Positions 51,716 to 59,244 of a stretch of DNA of 64,000 bases are shown one piece after another. A program made the translations under genes and the position numbers. Positions within the stretch are counted from its first letter, which is position 1; each line of letters starts with the position of its first letter. Below the pieces are notes generated by a model. The model worked only from the letters and a program-made list of their open reading frames with translations, was not told the origin of the DNA and did no database searches. The stretch is from Halodesulfovibrio aestuarii (GTDB lineage Bacteria; Desulfobacterota; Desulfovibrionia; Desulfovibrionales; Desulfovibrionaceae): assembly GCF_050571805.1 (NCBI RefSeq), contig NZ_CP192219.1, one strand, 5' to 3'.

Positions 51716-52902
51716 CAACACAGCTACTTTTAACATTGTTTGTTCTTACAATCCCACTGGGACAACAAGCCATTGCAGGACAGGGAGATGCCTATATTCT
51801 CAACGCAGCTCTTGAAGCGCTGCAAAAAGATCAACCTGCCAAGGCAGTAACGCTGCTGGAACCAATTCTTTCCAGAAAAACCCCGCCTATTCATGCACTG
51901 CTCATTGCCGGCAATGCATTTATATATCAAGATGCGCCTAAAAAAGCGCTTACTCTTTTTTCAAAAGGGACAAAACTCTATCCTGCACATGCTGGACTAA
52001 TGCGAAACAAAGCCATTGCACTCTATTATATTGAACAATATTCCGGTGCTGCTGAATGCTTCATCAAGGCAGCCAGACTGGCAAAAGAAGATTCTAATAA
52101 GAATAGCAAATCAAGAACAGAAGACTGGCGACAAAATCACTACCAAGCAGCTGCCTGTTTCTACAAAGCTACTAAGTATGCGAAAGCCCGTACCGCTATT
52201 CTTCCTATTCTATCAAATAAAGTTTCTCCATCAATTGCAGAAACACTTACGCTGTATGCGCATATTGAACTGGCACTAGAGCATTGGAAAGAGGCCATCA
52301 ATGCACTGCAACGCCTTATCACTAACGCTCCAAACAAAGCAAAAAGTTGGAAGCTACTTGCCGAAGCATATCTTCGGACAGATGCATTAAAAAAAGCCGC
52401 AAGCACACTACAGGTTGCTTACAGTATTACTGCGCCCACAGCTTCGGAACAGACTAGGCTGGCACGAATTTATCTACAAATCGATGCGCCATTGCTAGCT
52501 TGCAAAACAATACAAAAGATTCCCTCACCAATAACTGCATCACAAAACATGCTGCTTGCTATTGCCTACGAACGTAGCGGTGACTCAAAGAAAGCGATCA
52601 TAGCACTTCAAAAAGCAGTGGCACTGGAAAACAATGTAAAAAACAATATGGAGCTTGGAAAACTTCTTTACCGATCCTGCCAATACGAGCAAGCAATTAC
52701 TCCTTTAACGCTTGCCGCCAACAAGACTAAGAAAAAAGGAATGGCTTATTACCTTATTGGTCAATGCTTCATGCACTTGAAGCAGCTGAAAAAATCAAAG
52801 TCTTTTTTTAATAAGGCACTTGCCTATGCTGAGGTAAAAGGCAGTGCACAAAATGCACTGCGCATGATTACTCAATTATCTCAAACCAACCATGAGTCCT
52901 GA
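51703..52902 (+). CDS. TPR-repeat periplasmic protein of the TonB2-type cluster
   Basis: A 399-residue protein with a signal peptide (to ~AIAGQ, residue 24) and about ten tetratricopeptide repeats (for example EALQKDQPAKAVTLLEPILS, ALTLFSKGTKLYPAHAGLMR, KKAIIALQKAVALENN). TPR lipoproteins or periplasmic proteins end many TonB2 clusters of marine bacteria. The ATG at 51703 has GGAG five bases upstream; it overlaps the end of tonB. It is the last gene of the operon. No lipobox is seen. Confidence 0.85.
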   Translation: MYQIATQLLLTLFVLTIPLGQQAIAGQGDAYILNAALEALQKDQPAKAVTLLEPILSRKTPPIHALLIAGNAFIYQDAPKKALTLFSKGTKLYPAHAGLMRNKAIALYYIEQYSGAAECFIKAARLAKEDSNKNSKSRTEDWRQNHYQAAACFYKATKYAKARTAILPILSNKVSPSIAETLTLYAHIELALEHWKEAINALQRLITNAPNKAKSWKLLAEAYLRTDALKKAASTLQVAYSITAPTASEQTRLARIYLQIDAPLLACKTIQKIPSPITASQNMLLAIAYERSGDSKKAIIALQKAVALENNVKNNMELGKLLYRSCQYEQAITPLTLAANKTKKKGMAYYLIGQCFMHLKQLKKSKSFFNKALAYAEVKGSAQNALRMITQLSQTNHES

Positions 52903-52904
52903 AA

Positions 52905-52970
52905 CATAAAAAAAAAGTCCTCTGAGAGTAGAATCCAGCAACTTGCCCATGTATAGCAAGTGAGGACTTT
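52905..52970 (-). terminator. Structured terminator pointing left, after the TonB operon
   Basis: AAAGTCCTC (52914-52922) pairs with GAGGACTTT (52962-52970) and encloses a smaller stem ACTTGC / GCAAGT (52941-52961). The run of nine T is on the minus strand, so termination is stronger leftward, although neighbouring genes face right. It may still serve the TonB operon weakly. Confidence 0.55.
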
Positions 52971-53002
52971 CAAATAAAGTACATCACGTTAGTTCTGCTT
53001 AT

Positions 53003-53043
53003 ATTACATCCGCTTCACTCGAGTTCATCGAAGCGGATGTAAT
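53003..53043. other. 14-bp perfect hairpin in the gap before the AraC gene
   Basis: ATTACATCCGCTTC and GAAGCGGATGTAAT pair perfectly around a 13-base loop. No T run follows on either strand. The remainder of 52971-53246 shows no supported gene. Confidence 0.5.
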
Positions 53044-53246
53044 AGCAGATAAATATTTTTTAAAAGACAACACATCACATCCTCACATCATTCGCTAACC
53101 CACCTTTTATATTATATTTTTATGCATTACTGCACACAAAGCTACCCCTCGACATATTCTGTCAGTTGCTCCGACTGATAGCTGAGCTACCGCCATCATT
53201 CCAACCAACTCAGGTCAATTCTTAAATAAAATATAACTTTCCAGTT

Positions 53247-53265
53247 GATAACGACTTCCATTTTC
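53247..53265. promoter_or_regulatory. Fur-box-like site before the AraC-family regulator
   Basis: GATAACGACTTCCATTTTC agrees with the Fur consensus at about 13 of 19 positions by hand count and lies 131 bases before the regulator ATG. Confidence 0.5.
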
Positions 53266-53396
53266 AATATACAACAAGAAATTACACTGCTTGCACAAGA
53301 ATAAAGTGAGTACTTACAGACGTCGTTATATACTTACAAATGAGGCTGGATTCCCTCTCATTTTCAAGAAAATAAACATGAAGGGAGGTTACTTGG

Positions 53397-54338
53397 ATGG
53401 GCTGTCTACAAAATTGGATTCCTGCGTTATCGACTTCGCACCCCTTAGGGTCGTGCATACTAACCGATATCAAGCTGATCGTGCATACTCTTGCCCCGAG
53501 CTCTAAGCCCAAGACATTTGCATTTAAAACCGCAGATGCACCTGTTGAATTTATGTATTGTATTTCCGGGGGGGTACAAATTTTTGCAACTGCCAACAAC
53601 GGAAAAACTATTTACACTCAGCTACATGAAGGTACCGGAGCAGTTCTGCATCTTCCTCTATGCAACGGGTACTCAATTGCCAAGCCCAATAGTCCACTGC
53701 AGTTAGTTGAACTTCAGATTGCGCCCGAAAATCTGCAACGCCTGACAACAGCCACAGGATGCCCGCTTCAATCAAAATTGAAGCACATTTTCGAAGGAGA
53801 CAATGCCCCGAGTGTATTGCAAGACACGCCGCTGCCCCTTCCGATCCGCTTAACGTTAAAGCAGATATTGGAGTGTCCCCCTAATAAAGAAATGAGCGAC
53901 TTGTTTCTGGAATACAAAAAAATGGAGCTTATCTATCAGCAAGTTACGCAACTTAATTCCAATCTGCTAAAAAACAAATGCAATAAGCGCCACCATATGC
54001 ATCGGGCCTACCTTGCCAGGAAAATCCTTATGGAAGATATGGTAACCCCTCCTAGCCTGCTCGATCTGGCAGTAAGGGTCGGTATGAATAAAACACAGCT
54101 TAATAAAACTTTTAGAGATGTCTTTGGGGATACTGTTTTTGGAGTATTACGGAGTGAACGCTTAAAATGCGCACGCAAAATGCTTGAAGACGGTGCAAGT
54201 AGCGTAACAGACGTAGCCTATGAATGCGGTTTTTCCAGCCCCAGCCACCTGACAAAAGCATTCACAGAAGAATTCGGAGTTCGGCCAAAGCAGTACCAGA
54301 CAGCTGTACTCAATCAACAACTTGGCACCCCAATATAA
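53397..54338 (+). CDS. AraC-family transcriptional regulator, PchR-like
   Basis: A 313-residue regulator. The N-terminal ~190 residues form the effector-binding part (FMYCISGGVQIFA, HLPLCNGYSIAKPN), and the C-terminal ~100 the double helix-turn-helix: LLDLAVRVGMNKTQLNKTFRDVFGDTVF, then SVTDVAYECGFSSPSHLTKAFTEEFGVRPKQYQ. This split and the phrase GMNKTQLNKTFRDVFG match regulators such as PchR and YbtA that sense ferric siderophores and activate their uptake genes. GGGAGG precedes the ATG. Its position between the TonB operon and the synthesis genes fits that role; the effector is inferred. Confidence 0.88.
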   Translation: MGCLQNWIPALSTSHPLGSCILTDIKLIVHTLAPSSKPKTFAFKTADAPVEFMYCISGGVQIFATANNGKTIYTQLHEGTGAVLHLPLCNGYSIAKPNSPLQLVELQIAPENLQRLTTATGCPLQSKLKHIFEGDNAPSVLQDTPLPLPIRLTLKQILECPPNKEMSDLFLEYKKMELIYQQVTQLNSNLLKNKCNKRHHMHRAYLARKILMEDMVTPPSLLDLAVRVGMNKTQLNKTFRDVFGDTVFGVLRSERLKCARKMLEDGASSVTDVAYECGFSSPSHLTKAFTEEFGVRPKQYQTAVLNQQLGTPI

Positions 54339-54394
54339 CTTCCAGCAGGAAGTCAACTTTATCCAACAGCAACCCACACCTAACATGGGGAAGA

Positions 54395-55711
54395 TTAAAA
54401 TGAATATCGCAAGGTACAGTACACAAAATCGTTGTCACCATACTGGCCAAGAAACGAGTCTGGAGCTCCTGACCATAACATAATCCCGCTGTAAAGATTC
54501 CAATTATCCGTTATGACATAATCAGCAAAGAGTTCTGTTTGTGCACCTTGACCGTCTGTGTATATTTGTCCCCGTACTCCAACGGTCAACGTATCGGCAA
54601 GCCAAGTACCATTAACTGAATAGGTTACCCCATGACGGTAGAACTCGTGCCTGCTTCCAATGCCATATCCTTCACCAAATACCTGCAGGTTACAATAATA
54701 TATTCCGTCAATATCATAATCCCATCCGAGAACTGCCTGAAACAAATCAACTCTGCCGGGCATGCAGGAATCATTTAACACACAGGGATAGTCAGGCTTA
54801 TAAGCAAATTCTCCACGAAGCGTGTTTTTCTCAAACCCTTTAGCAAAAATAAAACCTAAGGCACTAAACTCCTTATACTCCGGGAATACGACAGTTCCAC
54901 GGTCACCGGCTACAGACTGCCAGACTGGTGAATTTTCATATCCGTGGAAAAAGACTCCTTCCAAATCAACGCCTTTGAGCACTGTAGATATATGTACCCC
55001 ATACTCTACCTGCTGAAACCATCTGTCCGGCTCATTTCCATCTTGCACGTCTACGCTGCAACCGGCACGCTCCATTTCACGTAATGCTTTGATCGCCTCA
55101 GGTTCCCAAGGAGTTCCGTACAAAGGAATTCCCTGAACCGCAGCTACAGGCAAAAAAACAGCTTCTATGCTCCAATCTCCTTGAACCACTTCTAATCCGC
55201 TCATAAAAACAGGGGTTCGAGTATTGGAGCGCCCTGTGCTGATTGGGTCAACCACATCCACTGGGTTCACAACATCAAGAGGGTTAATGCCGTCAGCAGA
55301 ACCCCAACGCATAAAGCGTTTTCCGATAAACAAATTTAGTCCAGGCTTATCATACTCAACATATATTTCTCTTGGCCGAACATCCCACACCTTATAATCT
55401 GAGTTCTTCCATGTAAAAGCTGCCAATTCCTGCTCAAGGTACGTACTGGCAAAAAGATTTACATCCTCTTTTGAAGCTGAAAATCCCAGAGAAAGTCGCT
55501 GCAATACAGACACAGGCATTGAAAAATCCCGCACAGCAAGCTGATTACGGGATTCCATATAGCCTCCAATCTGTATCAACTGTTTCCTGTCCGACTCAAC
55601 CGGAATGACATCAAACGCTTCACTCTCGGCAAAAGGATCACCAGTTATCTCGGCAACAGCTGAGCTGCACATCAACAAAAAACATACTAAACAAAAAACA
55701 GCTCTGCGCAT
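54395..55711 (-). CDS. Predicted outer-membrane beta-barrel protein
   Basis: A 438-residue protein with a signal peptide (cleavage near AVAEI, residue ~20). The mature part alternates polar and hydrophobic residues in beta-strand fashion and ends LRYSF, with the terminal aromatic residue typical of barrels assembled by Bam. The segment RWGSADGINPLDVVNPVDVVDP resembles the DUF1302-type barrels that are encoded beside LolA-like proteins and RND exporters. It is the last gene of a four-gene leftward operon and overlaps or abuts nothing downstream. It may move the lipopeptide or another lipid; this is inference. Confidence 0.75.
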   Translation of the reverse strand: MRRAVFCLVCFLLMCSSAVAEITGDPFAESEAFDVIPVESDRKQLIQIGGYMESRNQLAVRDFSMPVSVLQRLSLGFSASKEDVNLFASTYLEQELAAFTWKNSDYKVWDVRPREIYVEYDKPGLNLFIGKRFMRWGSADGINPLDVVNPVDVVDPISTGRSNTRTPVFMSGLEVVQGDWSIEAVFLPVAAVQGIPLYGTPWEPEAIKALREMERAGCSVDVQDGNEPDRWFQQVEYGVHISTVLKGVDLEGVFFHGYENSPVWQSVAGDRGTVVFPEYKEFSALGFIFAKGFEKNTLRGEFAYKPDYPCVLNDSCMPGRVDLFQAVLGWDYDIDGIYYCNLQVFGEGYGIGSRHEFYRHGVTYSVNGTWLADTLTVGVRGQIYTDGQGAQTELFADYVITDNWNLYSGIMLWSGAPDSFLGQYGDNDFVYCTLRYSF

Positions 55712-55713
55712 GA

Positions 55714-56502
55714 TTATCTCTTCAACACAGCATATGAGAATATTTCTTCTTTAAGAGCAGTGTTGTATCGAACCTTACGAGTCTCAAGTAACGTTTGTGT
55801 TCCCCGCTGCATTGATTTCATCAGCTGTCTTGTTGCCGTCCAGATACCTTCAATCTGTTTATAGCCACCAAAAATTGCACGCTTAATCACTGCACCTGAT
55901 TTGTTGTAATAATCTATGCGGGAAGGAAGCCAAATATCTTGCCGAACCCAAACTCTTCGCTTCATATAGTTGGTATTATCCGTTTGTACCGGTACCATAT
56001 CAACCACATAGCATTCCACTCCGTATAGCTCCTCCTCTCCTACAAGCGCATGTTTATCATCGTCAACTTCGCGTCTGGAGATATCCTCGTTAGCAAAATC
56101 ACTCCGCATAAAGGCACCTTTTTTCCCTCCACCGCTAATTCTGCGCACAAGTGCAGCTTCGGGCATGTACACCCACATATCATCATTCTGTTTAATATCT
56201 TTGTACCCCCATGTTAAAAATGAAGTACCGCGCACATCACTAGGCTCAGAAAATAAAATTAACTGCTTCTCGCAATCGTTACCACGCAGTTTCTTTATAT
56301 GCATGGTTCTGACAAGCTTTTCATCATTGCGCTTTACAACCATAATAATATCCTGCTCTCCACTCCTGCTTGAGTCTACCGCATCAACTTTCAAAGCTAT
56401 TTCTTTGCCGGTAATTGCAAGGGCAGGAATCACAAAAACAGTACCTAAAAGCAGAAACAAGCCCGTCATTACTGCCCTTAAAAAAAATGCTGAAATCTTC
56501 AT
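55714..56502 (-). CDS. LolA-like outer-membrane lipoprotein-sorting family protein
   Basis: A 262-residue periplasmic protein with a signal peptide (cleavage near IPALA, residue ~29). The body has the LolA_like/DUF1329-type pattern: KRNDEKLVRTMHIKKLRG, SFLTWGYKDIKQNDDMWVYMPEAALVRRISG and KRRVWVRQDIWLPSRIDYYNKSGAVIKRAI. Such proteins bind lipids or hydrophobic cargo between the membranes and usually accompany an MMPL/RND exporter and a barrel protein. Here the barrel gene follows after two bases, and the start overlaps the stop of the PLP-enzyme gene (TAATG). No exporter gene is in the window. Confidence 0.82.
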   Translation of the reverse strand: MKISAFFLRAVMTGLFLLLGTVFVIPALAITGKEIALKVDAVDSSRSGEQDIIMVVKRNDEKLVRTMHIKKLRGNDCEKQLILFSEPSDVRGTSFLTWGYKDIKQNDDMWVYMPEAALVRRISGGGKKGAFMRSDFANEDISRREVDDDKHALVGEEELYGVECYVVDMVPVQTDNTNYMKRRVWVRQDIWLPSRIDYYNKSGAVIKRAIFGGYKQIEGIWTATRQLMKSMQRGTQTLLETRKVRYNTALKEEIFSYAVLKR

Positions 56503-57410
56503 TATGCAACCCTCGAAAACATCGGAGTGCTAAAATAACGTTCTGCCCGATCTGGAAGAATAGTAACGACATTCCAGTCAGGATGTTCAGCCAGAATCCT
56601 ATTAGCAGCAACCAAATTTGCACCGGATGAGAGCCCAACCGGAACACCGTGAGTCTGTGCAAGACGTAATGCCTGATCAATGGCGTCAGCATCAGAAATT
56701 TCAAAAATTCCATCTACCAAATTGGGATCAACAATTTCAGGAAGAAAGCCGTCACCGATCCCTTCAATGCAGTGATGGCCTTCAGTGTGGCCTAACAAGG
56801 CAGATGCTCCCTTAGGCTCGGCAGCAAACACTGTTACGTGAGACGCTTGTTCTTTCAAAAAAGAACCTACCCCCATAAGTGTTCCACCGCTCCCGATCCC
56901 GCTTACAAAGCAATCAATCCTTCCGTTAAGGTCATCCCAAATTTCAGTACCCGTACCGTAATAATGAGCAGCAATATTTTCTTTATTAACAAACTGGTTT
57001 ACGACAAATACATCTGGATATGCCACCTTGAACTGTTCTAGAGCAGCTACCGCCCCCCCCACACTGTCTTCAGCAGGAGTCAATTCAACTGTCGCCCCGA
57101 GTAGCTTCAGCATATTCCTGCGTTCTAGACTGGCAGTTTCCGGCATAAAAATTGTCACATCATAGCCATTTGCCGCACCGGCCATTGCGAGCGAAATACC
57201 TGTATTTCCACTAGTTGCCTCTGCCACTTTCATACCGCGATATAAGCGCCCACTCTCTTCAGCCTGTCTGACGATTCTGGCTACTATACGGTCTTTAATG
57301 GAGCCTCCAGGATTCATGAACTCCGCCTTCGCAAATACTACCCCGTTTTCTAAACTTACTTCCAAGCACGGTGTAGAACCAACACAATCCAATACAGAAT
57401 TAAACTTCAC
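56502..57410 (-). CDS. Cysteine-synthase-like PLP enzyme (CysK/CBS/SbnA group)
   Basis: A 302-residue fold-type II PLP enzyme. Lys39 in NPGGSIKDRI forms the Schiff base; SGNTG (67-71) and GIGSGGT (171-177) bind substrate carboxylate and cofactor phosphate. In ordinary metabolism this family makes cysteine from O-acetylserine; the siderophore enzyme SbnA belongs to it and makes a precursor of 2,3-diaminopropionate. Its place between a phosphopantetheinyl transferase and transport genes suggests it supplies an unusual or limiting amino acid to the synthetase. No SbnB-like dehydrogenase is visible. Confidence 0.87.
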   Translation of the reverse strand: MKFNSVLDCVGSTPCLEVSLENGVVFAKAEFMNPGGSIKDRIVARIVRQAEESGRLYRGMKVAEATSGNTGISLAMAGAANGYDVTIFMPETASLERRNMLKLLGATVELTPAEDSVGGAVAALEQFKVAYPDVFVVNQFVNKENIAAHYYGTGTEIWDDLNGRIDCFVSGIGSGGTLMGVGSFLKEQASHVTVFAAEPKGASALLGHTEGHHCIEGIGDGFLPEIVDPNLVDGIFEISDADAIDQALRLAQTHGVPVGLSSGANLVAANRILAEHPDWNVVTILPDRAERYFSTPMFSRVA

Positions 57411-57425
57411 GTTATTCTCTCCCAG

Positions 57426-58157
57426 TTACAATCGATACGCCAAAGCGCACACCCATTGCGCAACGGCCGGAGCGCAATGCACATTTACATTTTTTATAAC
57501 AAAGTGTTCCTGCGCCAAAAGAACCTGAGCACAGCCTGAACAAGTCGGCATTCTTATCCTCTCAAAAGGCAACTCAAATCCTGCACCATGGGCCTTAAGC
57601 AAGGCTTCGCGTCTGACCCAGCAATGTAGAAATGCCTCGGGAATATCCGGCTGTGCAAAAAGCCATTCTAATTCTTCACGGGAAAACCAGCGCCGTGCTA
57701 TCAATTCCCATTCAGGAATATCACCAATTTCTTCTGCATCAATCCCAATAGAACTGTCAGCACTTACAGCAACCAGTACCCGCTTATCCGTATGAGAAAT
57801 CGAAAAGGATAACTGATCATTGCCGAGCATCGGTTTGCCGTACCTACCTCTGTATAAAAACACATGCTCCGGTGAACAATTGAGGTAGCGGGCCAGAACC
57901 TTGCGTACAAAAAAATGTGCTATCACATACCGCTCATACAATTCCGGTGTTACATATTCCTTCGCAAGTGCCTTCTCATCATGATCCAAAACATTAAACC
58001 ACGATGGACAAAACTGAACCTGTGCAAACTCCTGCATCCATATATGAATTGCATTAATTGATAACCGAGGCATTAAGGCTTCACTGCACCAGACAATTTG
58101 CGATTTTGACGACTCAATGTCCTCAGTATCTCCCGCTTCATCAATATCCAGATGCAT
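57426..58157 (-). CDS. Sfp-type 4'-phosphopantetheinyl transferase
   Basis: A 243-residue enzyme that moves the phosphopantetheine arm of CoA to a serine of carrier domains. The motifs are GIDAEE (138-143) for magnesium and WVRREALLKAHG (180-191) for catalysis, with LSFSISHTDKR before them. The start is at 58157, where GGAGGGG lies 6 bases upstream; the frame extends to 58235 but those codons overlap a Fur-box-like site. It heads the leftward operon and is the natural activating partner of the divergent synthetase carriers. Confidence 0.93.
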   Translation of the reverse strand: MHLDIDEAGDTEDIESSKSQIVWCSEALMPRLSINAIHIWMQEFAQVQFCPSWFNVLDHDEKALAKEYVTPELYERYVIAHFFVRKVLARYLNCSPEHVFLYRGRYGKPMLGNDQLSFSISHTDKRVLVAVSADSSIGIDAEEIGDIPEWELIARRWFSREELEWLFAQPDIPEAFLHCWVRREALLKAHGAGFELPFERIRMPTCSGCAQVLLAQEHFVIKNVNVHCAPAVAQWVCALAYRL

Positions 58158-58199
58158 TCGACTCCCCTCCAATCTTTCAGAACAATCCGACCGCATATT

Positions 58200-58218
58200 G
58201 GAAACGATTTTCATTTTC
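58200..58218. promoter_or_regulatory. Fur-box-like site before the phosphopantetheinyl transferase operon
   Basis: GGAAACGATTTTCATTTTC agrees with the Fur consensus at about 13 of 19 positions by hand count, 43 bases upstream of the ATG at 58157. Confidence 0.55.
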
Positions 58219-58360
58219 AAAAGACAGCAAATCACTAATTTCTAATCTAGTGTCAATAATTCTTACGAAAGATTTTCTATTGTTCAGCCATTTCTAGATT
58301 TCATAAATGCACGTTCCTAAAAGGGAACAAATAACGATATTTCAAAAAGTTAAAACAAAA

Positions 58361-58397
58361 AAAAGGAACTCAATCGTAAGATTGGTTCCCCGTTTTT
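58361..58397 (+). terminator. Terminator-like hairpin inside the divergent promoter region
   Basis: GGAAC-T-CAATC pairs with GATTG-G-TTCC around GTAA, followed by CCGTTTTT. A second small hairpin GTTCC / GGAAC lies at 58313-58327. Its GGGAAC could instead pair with GTTCCC of the terminator. Either a short RNA ends here or it is an attenuator in the leader of the PepSY-feoB transcript. Confidence 0.55.
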
Positions 58398-58489
58398 CTA
58401 TTTAAAAAAGAAACCCAAATATAAAAAAACTAACCGCAAATATTAGTAAACCCTATTTCATTCGCTTAAGTTCGCTTCGGGAAAAGACT

Positions 58490-58508
58490 GATAATGATTT
58501 TCACATTC
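58490..58508. promoter_or_regulatory. Fur-box-like site before the PepSY-FeoA gene
   Basis: GATAATGATTTTCACATTC agrees with the Fur consensus at 14 of 19 positions, including nine in a row at the left. It covers the in-frame ATG at 58494, which argues for the start at 58530. Confidence 0.65.
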
Positions 58509-58529
58509 AAACAAACGACAGGCAAGCAT

Positions 58530-59243
58530 ATGAAAGTTACTCTACTCAAATGGTCCCGTTTTCTTCATAAATGGCTCGGAATATATATTGCTATTTTTAC
58601 GATACTTTGGGTGTTTGAACTTATCATCCTCCCGTCTTTATACAGCGTTAAACCTGTTGTGGACTCATCCAATCCCTCTGCAACTAGCCTTTCAATCCAG
58701 CAAGTTGCTGATAGAATAGCTTCAGGTGCATATGGTTCTCCTGAACATATGGAGCTACGTTATCAGCCTGAAAGGCAGCACTACATTGTAGCAGACAACT
58801 CTACTTTCACTCTTCTGACTATTAATGCGATGAACGGGCAGGTCATTTCCCAAAAGCTCGATTATGATGCCCTCCTGATGAAAAAAACAGGACTGGGCTG
58901 GTTAAATGAAACTCTGGGTGAGTTCTTAAAAATCCCGTTCCAGATTTTCTTTGTCATTCTGTCTATTACAGGCCTGCACCTTATTTTATTCCCACACATA
59001 AAAAAGAAAAAAGCCCCAGAGGGACTTCTTGCGCTTGCTCCAGGACAAAAATTTCTTTTTAAATCAACGAGTTCAACTGAAGATATGGCAAAAACAGCTT
59101 CTATCGGCCTGCTTCCCGGAGTGCAGGCAACACTTCTATACATCCCGCGCCGGGGACCAGTTGTTATCTCTGCCCGCAACACACGGATCGCAGTTGCCCG
59201 CAGCGTTGCAAACTCTTTTATCATAGCACCAGTGGAGGCCTAA
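58530..59243 (+). CDS. PepSY-type two-helix membrane protein fused to a C-terminal FeoA-like domain
   Basis: A 237-residue fusion not known to me as a described protein. N-terminal part: cytoplasmic basic start with LLKWSRFLHKWLGIYIA, helix 1 (~17-37), a periplasmic segment of ~95 residues with PepSY-like content (SIQQVADRIA, INAMNGQVISQ), and helix 2 (~133-155). His13 and His150 lie at membrane edges and could ligate heme. C-terminal part (~165-237): LLALAPGQKFLFKST, ASIGLLPGVQATLLYIPRRGPVVISARNTRIAVARSVANSFII, which fits the SH3-like FeoA domain (compare LGL.PG...V.......GP..V...G..IAL). The feoB start is two bases after the stop. Confidence 0.75.
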   Translation: MKVTLLKWSRFLHKWLGIYIAIFTILWVFELIILPSLYSVKPVVDSSNPSATSLSIQQVADRIASGAYGSPEHMELRYQPERQHYIVADNSTFTLLTINAMNGQVISQKLDYDALLMKKTGLGWLNETLGEFLKIPFQIFFVILSITGLHLILFPHIKKKKAPEGLLALAPGQKFLFKSTSSTEDMAKTASIGLLPGVQATLLYIPRRGPVVISARNTRIAVARSVANSFIIAPVEA

Positions 59244-59244
59244 C

